64,000 bases of DNA, from positions 5,381,023 to 5,445,022 of the forward strand of contig CM032666.1 of the NCBI GenBank assembly GCA_019095985.1, given 5' to 3'. The translations under genes and the position numbers were made by a program. Every line of letters starts with the position of its first letter. The stretch's first letter is position 1. Source of the DNA: Streblospio benedicti (Eukaryota; Annelida; Polychaeta; Spionida; Spionidae). The notes beneath the pieces are model-generated. The model did no database searches. It saw only the letters and a program-made list of their open reading frames with translations, and was not told where the DNA came from. Shown in pieces: positions 1 through 12,298 of this stretch.

Positions 1-3000
1 CTGGTGTTCTTCCCCAGAACGAAATTTCCCTAGCTGACGATACTAGGGGGGGAACTACCTATTTTTTGCCCAATTTCCGATGTTAAAATATACAAATTGG
101 ATACTGAATAGAATACACTGTACGGGTCATGGCACCCTATCAAACAAACTTAAAGGAAAAAAATTACAAGTACACAGCACTTTTGGGCAAAGCCAAACTT
201 TTCAACATGAAACCACCTTCATGGCAAAATACTGTAGAGGAATATTTCAAAAGCTTGTTGATGAGAAATACATAGTAATACATTTTACATCAAAGGCTGC
301 ATCCATCCATTTTTGGAAGTAAAATCTTTTGGGGTTTTATGGTTTTCTTTGATTTTAAAGTTGTTTTTTTTCAGACAAATTTTTAAAAGTTCAACGGGTT
401 TAATGGACGGGGAAGCCATTATAAGTGAGAGCTAAAGTTTAAAATTTTTTTGCTCCCGGACAAAAAGATGGAGTAAATCATTTACAAAAAATGACACTGT
501 GTATTGTTATGTTTGTTCAGCAGTGTATTAAAATCTGAATTATTTGTATCATATCACAAGGCAACCTTCCAAAAACATTTGAAAGCGAGTTTTTTTATTA
601 GATAGAATACGTACATGGATAATGATCATCATTCATATTTCAGAATTGGGTATTAAAATCGGTGGATGTGGGCAGAGGGTAGAGATACTGAAAATTTTAA
701 AAATAATAGTTAAATCTTCCGAATCTAACATTGATTCGCCTTTGAAAATGGTCGACAGAAAGAAGAAAAAATGCGGTGTCTACGGCGTATATAGCATGAC
801 ATTGCCAAAATACAATCTGGGTGCATGCCACTATATGTGCTATGAGTGCGCCGGGAATCAATGCTAAAAATTTCATATATATTTGGTGACGGCCGTGTTT
901 TGCTTACTTGCGTTCTTGAATATGATGTACTCGCAACTAGTGTAATATATTCAATACAGCTTCAATACAATCCGCACGTTTTTTTACAGGCAAATGGTCT
1001 CAGTATTCGATGTCAAAGTTGTTGAAATGCGAGTGAATCATCTGTGCTTAACGTGAACTTGGTCTCCCGCAATGCCTCCTTATGTCAAGCCAAACTTTTG
1101 CTTAAAGTGGCCACCGTTTTGTTAAAAAAAACGCACGTGGCTGTGCTATACGCACAGATCCTGGGAGGAGCAAAAGCGTTGAAACTTCGTAGACAGGATA
1201 TTGCATCGTCTTGCTTAATGTAGCCCCAGATCAGAAAGTCACTAAAAAGTGACCAAAACGAAGTATAACACCCAAGAAGACCACGATGAGGCTACATGTA
1301 GTACAGAACTGGATCCACTGAAATCACACACATCACACACATCTGTGGTAATATATTTTTCCTTTTCGTGTCACAAAAGACAACCGGATGAAATTCATAG
1401 AGGAATATTATAGTATGACAGTTTCAAAATATAATTTATATTGATACTGTAAATTTAAATTTTTATAAGTACTTTTTGACAACACCCCCAGACCCTCACA
1501 GCGAGTTCCCTTGAAGTTTAGGGGTGCAATTACATTTACGGTTTTAACAAGCGAGCAAGGCTTTCCTTCACTTTTGGATTCAACTTCCATCACCGAAACA
1601 AATACAATATCGGCATCCTCAACCCCCACCTCAACAAGGAATTAAAACCGCATCCACCTGCCGTGGTGATGCAGAATATTCAAAGAGGCATAATACTATA
1701 GCATCATAGTTTTTAAGTATAATTTAAAATGCTGTAATTTTGAAATTTCTATAAGTTTTGGACCACATCAGCCCATCGACCGCAAATATTGACCTATCAT
1801 TGAATCCTGGTCTGGGAAGTTAACAGTCTTGGCACCACCAATCTTGGTGGCTGTGGCAAGAAGAGTGTTGGAGGGCAAAAGAAAGTTGAAACCTTCAAAC
1901 ACTTGATATTGTATCAAATCTTAGTAATGTAGGCAGAGATCAAAATTACTTGGTTGGACACCAAGCCGCTGATATTCGACTTGGAATTTCACCAGAAGAA
2001 AAAAAAGCCCTGGACTAAGTTTTTCCTTACTTTGAAGGGGAAACCCTTTGTCCAAAAGGTGTTCTCTTCATCAATCCTATCCCGATCGACTTTGGGTAAG
2101 TTAAAATAAATTTGTCACTTAAACCAAATGACTTTTAAAGTTTTTGTGATCAAAAAACCAAATTGGCAAAAAAAAGGCATTGTGGTCATTTACAACATGA
2201 CAAAATAGAAAAAAACCCAAAAAAAAGACCCATGACAGAGCCTAATTTCCTAACGGCCGATACTAGACGGGGGAAATACCTAGTTTATGCCCAACTTTTA
2301 TGTTAAAATACAATTTGGATACTTTGGGGAAAAGAAAACACTGTACAAGTGTGGCACCCCGGCAAACTTTAAAAAAACAAAATTACAAGTAAAAGCACAT
2401 TTGGGAAAGCCAAACTTTTTAACATCAATCCCCCCGTCATGTCAAAGACTGTATTGGGGGAAATTTTTAAAATTGGTGGATTTTGGTTTCACTTCCCTGT
2501 ACTCATCGGATTACACTTTGCTAAAATTTGGGGGGGTTTTTCCCAAAAAAAGTTTATGAATGTTTTTTAAAAATTAAAATTGGCCTAAAATTTAAAAGTT
2601 CCATTCCTCCCCCCCCCACGGGAAAAAAGCTGTTTTCCCTCTTTATGACTTTTTTTTAACCAGGACAAACATTTGGGTCTTAAAAAAAAAGCCCCCCTTT
2701 AAACAAATTAAGCCCCCCTGGGCTTTTTGGGAAAAATTAAAAGGGAATTCTAACAATTTTAAAAAAATTTTTAAAATAAACTTTTTTTAAATTTTTAAAT
2801 ATTTTAAATAGTTTTTCCCCCAAAAACCCTTAAAATTGAAAAACATTCCCCCCCTTGGGTTGGGGAAAAATTTTTTGGGGGGAAAAGTTAAAAAGCAAAT
2901 TGAATTGACAAAAAAAATTTAAGGGTACCCCCAGATCAGAAAGCCCCAAAAAAAAGTCCAAAAAAAAAATAAAAAAAAAGGGGGGCCTTTAAAAAAACCT

Positions 3001-3360
3001 GAAATCACACATCAGACATCTGTGGGTAATATATTTGTTCCAATTCATGTCACAAAAAGACAACCGGATGAAATTCACTTAAGAGGAATATTATAGTATG
3101 ACAGTTTCAAAATATAATTTATATTGATACTGTAAATTTAAATTTTTTTAAGTACCTTTTGACAACACCCCCCCCAGACCTCAGCAGAGTTCTCTTGGAA
3201 GTTTAGGGGTGCAATTACATTTACGGTTTTAACAAGCGAGCAAGGCTTCCTTCCTTTGATTCAACTTCCATCACCGAAACAAATACAATATCGGCATCCT
3301 CCAACCCCACTGCAACAAGAATTAAACCGCATCCACCTGCTGTGGTATGGCAACATAATC
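1..3360. repeat. Diverged tandem duplication (about 1-1680 and 2230-3360)
   Basis: The block near 30-110 (GATACTAGG...ATGTTAAAATA) recurs near 2252-2330, and 1310-1680 recurs almost base for base at 3000-3360, including a stretch reading ACAACCGGATGAAATTCA in both. A third, weaker partial match to 1170-1260 lies at 1880-1960. The offset falls from about 2.2 kb to about 1.7 kb, so the second copy has lost roughly 0.5 kb. No conserved reading frame runs through either copy and I recognise no protein in it; the short ORFs look incidental. It may be a multicopy transposon or a local duplication. Confidence 0.75.
2560..3000. other. Homopolymer-inflated low-complexity stretch
   Basis: Runs of A, T, G and C of 4-10 bases follow one another almost without break, unlike the matching part of the upstream copy (about 1000-1300). 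The pattern looks more like a poor consensus than like natural sequence. No coding or regulatory feature can be supported here. Confidence 0.55.
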
Positions 3361-3519
3361 GACAACGTGAGAATTACATGTACCCTCAAGCTGTGTAGAA
3401 GGTCTAATGCAGTAAATTTAGCATTTCAAGGACAGGACAGGAGGCTGAAAATGCCACTGTCTCTTACCTTTCCTCTAATTTCTACCACTTCTTGGGATGT
3501 CTTATTGAATATATTTTGA

Positions 3520-6500
3520 CAATCAAAATAAAGCATGTGGTAGAATAACTTGTTTTAACAATCAAAAAATAAACGGATAATGATGTAAACTTTCAAAATT
3601 AATCACAAAATATGTTAAATTACATCAAGTGCATTGGTGTTTGAAATCCGTTACAATAATATTGAGAAACATGCATTAAGCTATGGATTTCCTTCAAATA
3701 ACAAAGAGTCATTGTGTAGTCTCCTTGACGCGTGTCAGTTGACATGGCTATTAATCCCGGTGACTTGAGCAGGCATCTGGCACGTGGTGATTGATAAAGA
3801 AGGGTGGGGATCATATGATAGCATATGGATGGCATGGACTAAACGACTGTTATTGCAAGTCGGTTAGTGGTCAATGCATGGAATGCTTATGTGACAGGAA
3901 ATATGGCTCACAAGATGCCAAGGTAAAGATTGATAAACGTGAATGGGTAACTTTAGTGGTTAAACCAGGTCAGTGAATTTGAAGATATCCAAGGTTACAT
4001 TGTACAGTAAACAATCGTTCACGGGCGTGATAACATTGTCATTACAATGTATGGAATATGATGTTTACGTGTATGTAACAAAGAATGAAGCAATTTCCAG
4101 CAAAACGAAGTTCGATCACTCTAAGTAAACATTCCATCTTTAGATGTAATTAATTTACCAAGAGCATTGATAACTAAACCAATATCATACAAAACAACAG
4201 AAATTATGTTTGAAGTTGTAAGGCTTGCACTGCAACGATGGCACACAACAGCAGGGCCCCATTCACTGTCAGTTGAGCACAAAGAACCATACGTACACTA
4301 CAAATTACACATAATTTTGTTAATTAGGCAGAGATTACTACCACATAACGCAGAAAACAAATAGATTCAATGCAAAATGGGCTATTGAAATAACCACATT
4401 ATTAACTCAATGAGACTGGTTTTGGCGTAAGGTTTGTAATTGACAAACATGTACACAATTTGGGTTATTGCCTATGGAATTACAGTTAATTCATCTTGCT
4501 CAATGGAATGTAACTAGCCCACAATTACATTTACCATTACCATATGAATGGTATCGATTAAAACCTAAGTTTTAAGAGAGAATTCCCGACGAATTAACTG
4601 GAGTAAATTATAAAATGTTGATCACCATAATTTTGGCATACTATGTAATGTAAACTAAATGGATAAATCACTTGACAAGCCATAACCTATTAAATTATTG
4701 TGTATCATTCCTTCAGTGGGGAAGGAGAGTGACGACAAAATATGTCAAATTTGTCACCCTTTTACTGTGAGGAAAGGCATTTTGGATGCCCCTTAATGCA
4801 TGTGAAAATGAGCCTAAAACATTTTAGCTTCTTCTAACTCTATGGCAACTTGATCAAAGGGTGTTTGTCACATGCATCATACAAGGTTGTTTTGGTGACT
4901 AAAATCGCCAACTCCATTCATTAGTCTTCACAATATTTCGATATAACCACTTTTTGTAGCAAATAACACAATAATTTTAAAAAAAAGACATACTTATAGG
5001 CGAAACACCCATTTTCGAACCCTACTTTGCCCCTCGAAATATAATAATATTTAGTTGTAAACTCCCATCGGTCTTAGTATCAAACAATCGGCCGTCCATT
5101 TTGCTATCTGTTTATAAACATCTCATTAGCATGCGGTGAACCCTGACCTCTCAAAAAATAATTTATTCCTTCATTATATTTCGTGTGTTTACGCCCATTT
5201 CTGAGGCTGTAGCCTCTGCCAACAGCGTTTAACAAGCATAGCAGCATTGCAAAACACGCATGCTGGGGCAAGGCTACTGTTTCAGCCAATCACAAGCATT
5301 TCCGATGACAAAATTGACAGGTAACATGGTGGTAAGCATGGACTGAAAATATTTCTATGTAAAATGTCGATTTTAACAATAATGATGAAATGGATGCATT
5401 TATAAAATCCACCACTGTTTGGCGGATACGATGTCGAAGCATCGTCATCTTTCTCTGGCGCATGTCTAGCCTGTGCATTACGTCAAAGCGGGAGATTTGA
5501 AACAACGTCAAGTGCGACACGAAAAATTAGCAAGCCGGTAAGAAGCATCAAGAAAATCCTTAGTTTTGTGAATTAAAATTGGTTCTGATAATAATTTCTT
5601 TCATTCCATAACGTCTAGCATGCCTTTCTGCGTTGATGGATAGGTTACATGTCACAAAACGCCTTTGCTTTCATGCCATAACATCGGATCACCTCGGGCT
5701 GTCAAATGACACTGTTTTGAATCGAGAGATAAAACATCGGATGGCTTCGATGGCCATTTCATTAAAAATGCAAAATATTATGAGCTCGAAGTGTGAAAAT
5801 AAGAATCTGCATCGCATTTCATATCTCCTGTGTAAATATAATACTATTTGGACTCTTCAGTAAACCTGCAGAATTCGCAGTATCTGCGACGATAAAATCT
5901 TAAAATCAATGACTTTGTGTGATGTGAATGTACGTCACACGTCCAAAATACGGCGACCGTCAAAGAGTTAATAAACAGCAGGAGGTTAATGCTGGCTGAG
6001 ATTGTTTGGCCTTGAGGCGTTGAAACACGTGACATCCCGCTATGCGGAAATCAAGATTGAGTCACGCTGGCATCAACAGATGGGCGTAACATGAGAGGAA
6101 GTTATTCACTTGACTGACACGTAGCACGTGTGGGTAGATTGGTGGAATTTGAGTTTGCTGTTCCCGGAAGTATCTATTTATAAACATCTTACCGTGAATC
6201 GCATTTGCAGCGTGGCCTGCTAGCTGTGACGTCATACTGACGCCGGGAGGGGCAGTGATTGTATTCATAGATATGATGTCACGGGGGATCGGTCAAGGTC
6301 GCCTCATGGCTGTTCATGGTATGTTTAATGGTGAATACGTGTGTACAGATATGGGACACTCCAAAAAAAATCATGTGACTGGGGTTGCATCCAAACTTAT
6401 TATGACTTCGACGATAAGCTAAACACCAGGAACCTCGATTGGGAACCGTGATGGACCTGTTTTCCATCATAATAGCATGGTACAGAGCCGGCACAGCCCA

Positions 6501-6700
6501 GATTAACTAGTTTGGGTAGTGTCTAACATTTATTATGAATAAGGGCGCACCCTCTCAATAGTCTATTGGCTGGGGTTGCTATCGCTTGCAGGCCGGCGCA
6601 GTCATATTTCAATTTTATATTATTGAGGGCGGGAGCATAGGTAAAGGGGATGTTTGTATCTGGGTATAAGGTAACATTTAAACTTATGTGGAGGGAACCT
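3520..6700. other. No recognisable gene
   Basis: AT-rich sequence with only short ORFs on both strands. None has a recognisable motif, splice-phase partner or codon pattern. Two stretches (about 5105-5125 and 6170-6190) share a TTTATAAACATCT motif next to GC-richer sequence, suggesting fragments of one short repeat family. I see no RNA gene. Confidence 0.5.
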
Positions 6701-6760
6701 AGTTGGAAGCGATATATACACAGCAAGGGAAATCTATATACATTAGTACTCGGCGCTAAG

Positions 6761-6964
6761 CTAATAATCATAATCATCATCACAATAATAACCGTCATCA
6801 TCATCGTGATCAGTAAAATCATCCTCATTATCTTCACTTTCATCACAATCAGAACTATTGCCCATGATGTCTAACATAAAGATTTGGTTAGAGGAATTAT
6901 AGCTACCACTCTTCTGATGATCTTCTAACTGAGCTGAGATACTGCCGTGAGTAGCCTTTGCCAC
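6761..6964 (-). other. Short acidic ORF over a CAT/ATG-rich simple repeat
   Basis: A 67-codon minus-strand frame ends in an Asp/Glu-rich tail (DDDDGYYCDDDYDY). The tail is encoded by an imperfect ATCATC/GATGAT tract at about 6762-6850, which also gives an Ile-rich frame on the other strand. The acidic tail is therefore easily explained by the repeat. It could be the 3' end of a gene, but there is no convincing upstream exon. I give it as a possible remnant only. Confidence 0.2.
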
Positions 6965-7076
6965 GAGTAATTTCTGCTGCTATTAGCTTCTGCCACAAGT
7001 TAATTTCGGCGCGAGTAATCCAATGCCGTGATTAATAAATGAGAGGTCTCCAAAGTTTCAAAGAGTAAAAAATCAG

Positions 7077-7340
7077 GTGGCGGGAGAGTGAGTGAAGCGT
7101 GGATGGAGCAAATAATTGCCGACGGGTCTTAGCGGTCCTAAATTGGTCAGTGGGATAGGGCCGGCCGCGTTGAGGAGTGGGCGGACTGATTGCCGCGTTG
7201 AGGGGCGGGTCTTAGCGGTCCTGTACTCGTGATTGGTCAGTGGGATAGGGGCTGTTGGCGACGTTTGGTGGCGGGAGAGCGAGTGGCGCAAAATAGACTG
7301 ATTGCCGAGTTGAGGGGCAGTTGGTCTAGAGAGTCTTGGG
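7077..7340. repeat. Short imperfect tandem repeat
   Basis: GGTGGCGGGAGAG occurs at about 7077 and 7268, GGGTCTTAGCGGTCCT at about 7124 and 7207, TGGTCAGTGGGATAGGG at about 7145 and 7234, and GACTGATTGCCG.GTTGAGG at about 7186 and 7297. This is an interleaved repeat with a unit of roughly 90-110 bp. It is GC-rich compared with its surroundings. ORFs on both strands across it are probably by-products. Confidence 0.55.
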
Positions 7341-7559
7341 AGGGAACATATGATGAATTCCTTTTGCACGTGGGATTCAATGTGTCTTTAGTGAGTATAT
7401 CATCGGGGGATTGGAAGGCGTGTTGCAGGCTTTGTGGTGACGTGAAATGTGTGAAAAATCCACTGTCGCGTGTAGATGAACCTATGGGGGAGGTCGGGGC
7501 TGACTGGGGGAGATGGCTATCAGTGGTCTTGGGGGTGGAAGTCGGCCTATTCATGGGAG

Positions 7560-8095
7560 GACGGGGCCGGAGGGGGGAAGTGATCTTGTGGCGGAATTCG
7601 GTCTATGCATGTGAGGTCGGGGCTGGAGGGAGGAGTGATCCTGTGGTGGAATTTGGTATATGCATGGGCGGCGGGGGGATATCCATATATTACATATATT
7701 CCATAACAGAAACTTATCCTCATTGAAAGTTCTCAGTATATCTCACAAAATGAAGCAAAATCCAGAGACGTGTGCAACCGGTTGTTGCCTATGCATGGGC
7801 GGCGGGGGGATTGAAAAGGGTTCAAATTAGAACATCTCCACCACTTATGTCATGTGTGATTTAGACATGTGTGGTGAGAAGTAATAACAGAACCAGTGAG
7901 CAGTTTGTATCCTGTTTATTGACTGACTTGTTACATTGAGTTCCAGTTTATATATCCGTGCTCGTCTAGCTCAGTAGACTAGCAAGAGCAGGTTGAGGTC
8001 TAGTAGACTCGTATGACGCTGGTGTGTGTGTAGGCGGTAGGCGGAGCCGGAAGTGAGACTTCCGGGCGGTGCCTATGAGTCTAATCTGACTCAGC
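7560..8095. other. GC-rich repeats then unassigned sequence
   Basis: TATGCATGGGCGGCGGGGGGA occurs twice (about 7660-7680 and 7790-7812) inside a G-rich tract. The part from about 7900 to 8095 ends just where the LINE fragment begins and contains a CTAG-rich imperfect palindrome near 7966-7985. I see no gene. Confidence 0.4.
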
Positions 8096-8097
8096 AC

Positions 8098-9161
8098 TTT
8101 GATTTGGGTGGTCTAAAAATGCCTGACCTTGACACAATAGTAAAAGTACAGAAATGTAAATGGATTATACAATATCTGAACAATCACTCTGGACAATGGC
8201 AATATACGATAAAAAATTAATTGGCATAGAATTACTTGAAATTTTCCTTCTTAGCAATTTCGATATTACAGATTTCCCTAGTATCCCTACTTTTTATAAA
8301 GAAGTGTTACAAAGTTGGGCTACAATAAAAAGCAGTATAGATAATTCTCAAGTAGAACAATTTATTTTCTATAATAAGATCATTAAGATAAACAATCAAT
8401 ACATATATAACAAGGATTTTCTTAACTGTGGTATATGGAAAATAAAAAGATTTCTTTTTATAGTAATGGAAAGATCATATCATTTGACGATGGAAACAAA
8501 GGGGATTAAACAGCAGGTGGTATTTGTTATGGAGAGGAATAATTGAAATAATTAAATCAAAAACATAGATCCAAGGGTCCATGATAAAAAAAAAAAAAAG
8601 TAAAAATCCAAATACTTGTATAACTTTGATTAAAACCAAAATTGCTTATTCTGTAGTGAAGGATAAATTTCGAGATATCCTGAAATTAGAAAAAATGATA
8701 ATTTATGGAAATTTGTGTATTTAATACCTCATGGCTGTGTAAATAATAATAATGTCAAAGAATTACAATACAAAATTCTACATAGATATTTTCCGACTAA
8801 TGTATTGTTATCAATATATGCTAATATTAGTAATGATTGTACTTTTTGTTCATTAGAAAAAGAAACTTTGGAACATCTCTTCTTTGATTGTAAATATGTA
8901 AAATTAATTTGGCAATATTTGGAAGATCATATAAAAAATGTTATACATACACAAATAGTACTAAGTTTGTCAAATATTTTGTTAGGAATGATGGAAGAGG
9001 ATATAAATAGATTAGATATGATCAATTGTTTAATTTTACATGGAAAATATTTTATTGCAAAATGTAAATTTATGTACACCATCCCGAATACTAAGAACTT
9101 TTATAACTACCTTGTTTACCATAAAAAATATGAAACATTAATGAAAGATTTCATATTGTAA
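8098..9161 (+). mobile_element. L1/Tx1-type LINE, 3' fragment (RT thumb to C-terminal zinc region)
   Basis: Reading from 8098 gives FDLGGLKMPDLDTIVK, the GGL.MPD motif that follows the catalytic RT domain in L1/Tx1 LINE proteins. After a frame change near 8160, an ORF (8160-8546) carries the family pattern FYKEVLQSW...INNQYIYNK. A third frame (8715-9161) carries LQYKILHRYFPTN, then CTFCSLEKETLEHLFFDC, the C..C...H....C zinc-binding region (zf-RVT) at the C-terminus of these proteins. The AT-rich and poly-T stretch to about 9310 fits a 3' UTR. At least two frame changes and internal stops show a dead, 5'-truncated copy. It ends close to where the inverted duplication starts, so it may be an insertion present in one haplotype. 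Confidence 0.75.
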
Positions 9162-9896
9162 TATTAATTATATATCCCCTTTAAATAACATTTATTATGA
9201 TATTTAAGTATATATATACTATCATAGCTTGTTTTTCTTAGTTTTATTTAATTCTTTTTGTTTGTTTTTTTTTTTTTTTTTTTATTTTCTTCTATTTATA
9301 TCTTTGGTTCATTGTAAATGTCATTAATATATTATTATGAAATATGGATGGTTTATGTTGTTTTTCGTGTGTATCCTGGATAAAACGTCGCTGCAATTAA
9401 AATCTATACTGATATTATGACATTTAAAATCGTCCGCGAAAGCTCTCAAATGAATGGCCGATTACTCGAAATTGTTAAAATTTAACTTGATGCTGTATGT
9501 ATCTTTATTTATAATGGTGAAAATAAGAAACTAGACTGTCTCCTGAATGTGTACTGTAAATGTGAAAATGTTCTAATGAAAAACGTAAGAGCTATAAAGG
9601 ATCAACAAAGGATCAAGGATTTCAACTGTGACAATTGAAGACCCCAACCGTGAATAACAAGTCACGCAAAATGCGTGTCTTGTACTCAGGGGGTATCATA
9701 GTGAATTTACGTCTGGCTTTGAGAGCGTTAAATGTTGTGTATCGAGGCTGGTCTGTACCCGGACCCTAGATTTCTGCTACTAATAAAATTATTTTCATTA
9801 TTTTAACATAGTTTTTTTGTATGGTGATAGTCTTGTATAGTTTTATTGTATGGTGATGGGGCTTTTGGAAATGGTATTTTTTTCCCATTTACAGGT

Positions 9897-10050
9897 GCTG
9901 ACTATGATGGGCAACCTGAAGCACCCGAACCTGAAATTGATAATTCTTCTTCAACCCCCTCTCTCTGCTTTGAAATTTATTTTGAGCCCTGCTTGGGTAA
10001 AAAAAAGCCTGATCTGCCACCATTCAAATGTAACAAAAAAAAGCAAATAG
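9897..10050 (+). other. Exon-like acidic/proline ORF segment, role unknown
   Basis: After a good acceptor (CCCATTTACAG) the frame reads GADYDGQPEAPEPEIDNSSS and continues to about CLGKKKPDLPPFK. A possible donor (GG/GTAAAA) lies at about 9993. The mirrored copy in the right arm (about 12950-13058, minus) keeps most of the sequence but not the frame. In HECT-gene order it would sit between exons 15068-15237 and 12633-12847, yet those two join perfectly without it. It may be a skipped cassette, an exon of another gene, or chance. Confidence 0.25.
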
Positions 10051-10106
10051 TTTTGACTTGTTGGGTCCTTGCTAATGTTAATTTTATTTGTCCTTTTCCT
10101 GAGCAG

Positions 10107-10321
10107 ATTCGAGGAAGGATTGGAGACTCTGGGTGTGCTTGATACCATCAAGCATGAACCAGTGATAAGGAAGGCTTTTGTGGGAGAGGCCAAACCACTG
10201 ACGGGAGGACAGGTGGCTGAACTTTTTGCCGTCTCCAAGTGGTCACCGCTTGGTAGTAACAAGTGAGAAGCCGAAAACCGTACTGTGGCCTGGTGGGGTG
10301 AATTACTACAAGACCTGGAAG
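10107..10321 (+). pseudogene. HECT-domain (G2E3-like) ligase exon, left-contig copy
   Basis: A 215-nt exon between acceptor CCTTTTCCTGAGCAG and donor GAAG/GTAAAT, starting in phase 2 and ending in phase 1. It encodes FEEGLETLGVLDTIKHEP, a conserved segment of G2E3-like HECT proteins, followed by KPLTGG.VAELF and WSPLGSNK, then a TGA and EAENRTVAWWGELLQDLE, which matches the family pattern GSNR..EN.TV.WW..YL.D.E. The in-frame TGA is shared with the mirrored copy at 12633-12847. Either both versions come from an inactivated gene or the splice pattern differs. It is the plus-strand mirror of the last exon that can be assigned before the gap on the minus strand. Confidence 0.7.
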
Positions 10322-10797
10322 GTAAATAATCTGACACTAGTTTTATTCCACTTCTTTTTAAGCGACATCAATTCTTTAGGATGCTTTGGATAAAAGCATG
10401 GCCTAAAATGGGAAAGGAGCAACCCGACTTTGATTAAAAAAAGGGGCAACTTTAGGGACGATGTATCAAAACTGTAAACAAACCTCAATGTTTATCATGA
10501 AAATATGATCTTCAAACATTGATTCTAACTCACATCGAAAGTTTGTATCAATATTCATTCTAAACCATTGCCGGTAATGGGAAACGTTAACGTGTCTGAG
10601 CTTCTAATATATCCCATGTGTATGCATACAAGTAGAGGATTTCTTGAAATGAATTCTTTCATTTTCACATGTCTTCGGTCACTTGTGGGGGTGCATGGTG
10701 GACGTAACTGTCATTTTCTCATGTGAAAATGATTTTATTGTCAGTTATAAGCACATGTGCAAAATCATGTATTATATATATGATGTATATTTTGTAG

Positions 10798-11695
10798 ATG
10801 TCTTCCCCAACATGCACCCAGAGTGCACCTACCATTAGGTAAGTTACACTTTATCAACTTCATTTTTATACAGTTCTTTTTTGTCATAGACACTCATTTT
10901 CACATGAAAATATCATTGGCATTAACCAATGCTAAGTTTATATTCTCATAAGTATGTTATTTGCATTGATCAACAGTAGACATGGTGGTTTTAGGAAAAA
11001 CAAATTTGATACAAACATGTCAATGAAGAATGTAATAAGGCAGAAGTGACATGACTGTTGTTATGAATAATGTGTATCCCTCAAAAAAGGAAACAAAAGA
11101 CTGCTCATTGGAACTTAGATGAATTTGTAGTTCTCTGGAATGTACAATTCTGCCAATTTCATTCTTTTTGATTTCCTCTAGAGAACTTTAGTGAAGCAAA
11201 ATATGCAAACAATTATACATTCAATATATTTTTGTTTTAGTTTGAATGCCCCTGAACCAAAGAAAGCGAAAAAGTGGAAGTCATGGTGAGAACTGTTTAT
11301 TTACTTGCAAACTCATTTTCATAGCTCTCAAGTTAGATTACTTCCAAATAGCATGTTTAATATCACCATTTCCATTTTTCAAATGATAGATGTGGTTTGT
11401 CAGATGGCAATAAGTGAAGATTCTTTTATTGTCAGTTTATTTTGATTACACAGTTTTCTTTTGCAGGTCTTTTGAGGAAATAAAGCAGAAATTCAAAAAG
11501 ATCAAGAAAGTTTTCAAAATCAAAAAAAGGAAGGATGTCAAAAAGAAAGTTGAAGTGGTAATGAAAAAGGAACCACCAGTTCCAGTCCCAAGAACAACTC
11601 CAGACCCCATTTACGAGCCACTACCCGATGACTTTCTAGACGATTTTTTTTTTCGACCCATTTTTGGAAATTTTTGGATTCATTGGAAATGGTAA
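10798..11695 (+). CDS. Hypothetical lysine-rich protein segment (three phase-consistent exons)
   Basis: Three exon candidates join in frame: about 10798-10838 (TTTTGTAG acceptor, .TTAG/GTAAGT donor, MSSPTCTQSAPTI), 11241-11284 (LNAPEPKKAKKWKSW, donor ATG/GTGAGA) and 11467-11695 (after CTTTTGCAG, SFEEIKQKFKKIKKVFKIKK). The last exon goes on to a P/V-rich then acidic stretch (PDPIYEPLPDDFLDDFF) and either stops at 11695 or splices at GAAATG/GTAAAT near 11691. The product would be about 100 residues: short hydrophilic start, strongly basic middle (likely helical), proline-acidic end. I do not recognise a family. It lies between two HECT-type exons but its phase does not match the upstream one. 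Confidence 0.35.
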
Positions 11696-11918
11696 ATTTC
11701 TTTTGGAACATTTCAAAATTTCATGTTTTGGCATTTTTTCATAATAAGTTTCTTTTTTATGTACCCCTTTGGCATTAAACCCTCATGCAATGCACCACCT
11801 GTTAAATGGTTTTTCTTAGGGGGTATACTCTCTGTGGAAGGCATTTTGAGTTTCCCTTATCAGAGGGTTGATAGCCATGAAATGATTGTCAGTAGAAGAT
11901 AAAATTTAAAAAAGACAG

Positions 11919-12110
11919 GGATTCACCCCCAACTCCGGAAATGAGATTTAAGGCTGCTAGAATGAAAGAAAGTCATACTTTTCACATGTGGCGCAGTAAT
12001 TGCTAGTTGCCATCATGCAGTCTTACTCTGACGGAACTAACTCCCCCTGTGGAATACAAGGGAATTCTAAACCTGTGTCTGATGACCAAACAAATAGGCC
12101 GCCATTCAGT
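11919..12110 (+). pseudogene. Probable HECT C-lobe exon (left contig)
   Basis: After an acceptor-like AAAAGACAG, the frame GDSPPTPEMRF...SHTFHMWR runs to a TAG near 12008 and then continues as LPSCSLTLTELTPPVEY. In G2E3-like HECT proteins the end of the C-lobe has a GF..P.P.I.F segment and then the ..A.TCSLTLTLP...EY motif containing the catalytic cysteine; here the Cys sits in PSCSLTLT. The order, spacing and strand fit the continuation of the exon at 10107-10321. The in-frame TAG and loss of the usual ending suggest decay. The assignment rests on short motifs. Confidence 0.45.
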
Positions 12111-12298
12111 ATTCTTTGTTATATATATACGTATGTTTAAAACAGGCACCCTCCGGTGGATTAGGACAGGACAATTGCCAAAAAATATTACGCAAAACTA
12201 AAAATGGCTAGCATTCTTGTCAAACGAAAAAAATTTAAAAATTGTTTCACTTCACTTACCAAATATGGCACATATTCCTGAATATATCTAAACTAAAG

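Larger units (their letters stand above)
9315..10560 (+). repeat. Left arm of a 1.2-kb inverted duplication
   Basis: This segment matches the reverse complement of 12399-13612 along its whole length with scattered differences: compare TCGTGTGTATCCTGGATAAA at about 9366 with its mirror at about 13540-13560, and the HECT exon 10107-10321 with 12633-12847. Between the arms lie 1.7 kb of single-copy sequence and the 100-N gap. The arms read as two versions (alleles or paralogues) of one part of the HECT gene. Confidence 0.85.

Noticed and set aside
7229-7726. 165-codon plus-strand ORF and overlapping 98/105-codon minus-strand ORFs
   Set aside because: They lie over GC-rich short tandem repeats, open in several frames at once, with no motif or splice partner.
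7960-8030. tRNA-like stretch (CTAGCTCAGTAGACTAGCA)
   Set aside because: It faintly resembles an A-box, but no B-box or cloverleaf can be drawn; the palindromic CTAG motifs explain the likeness.
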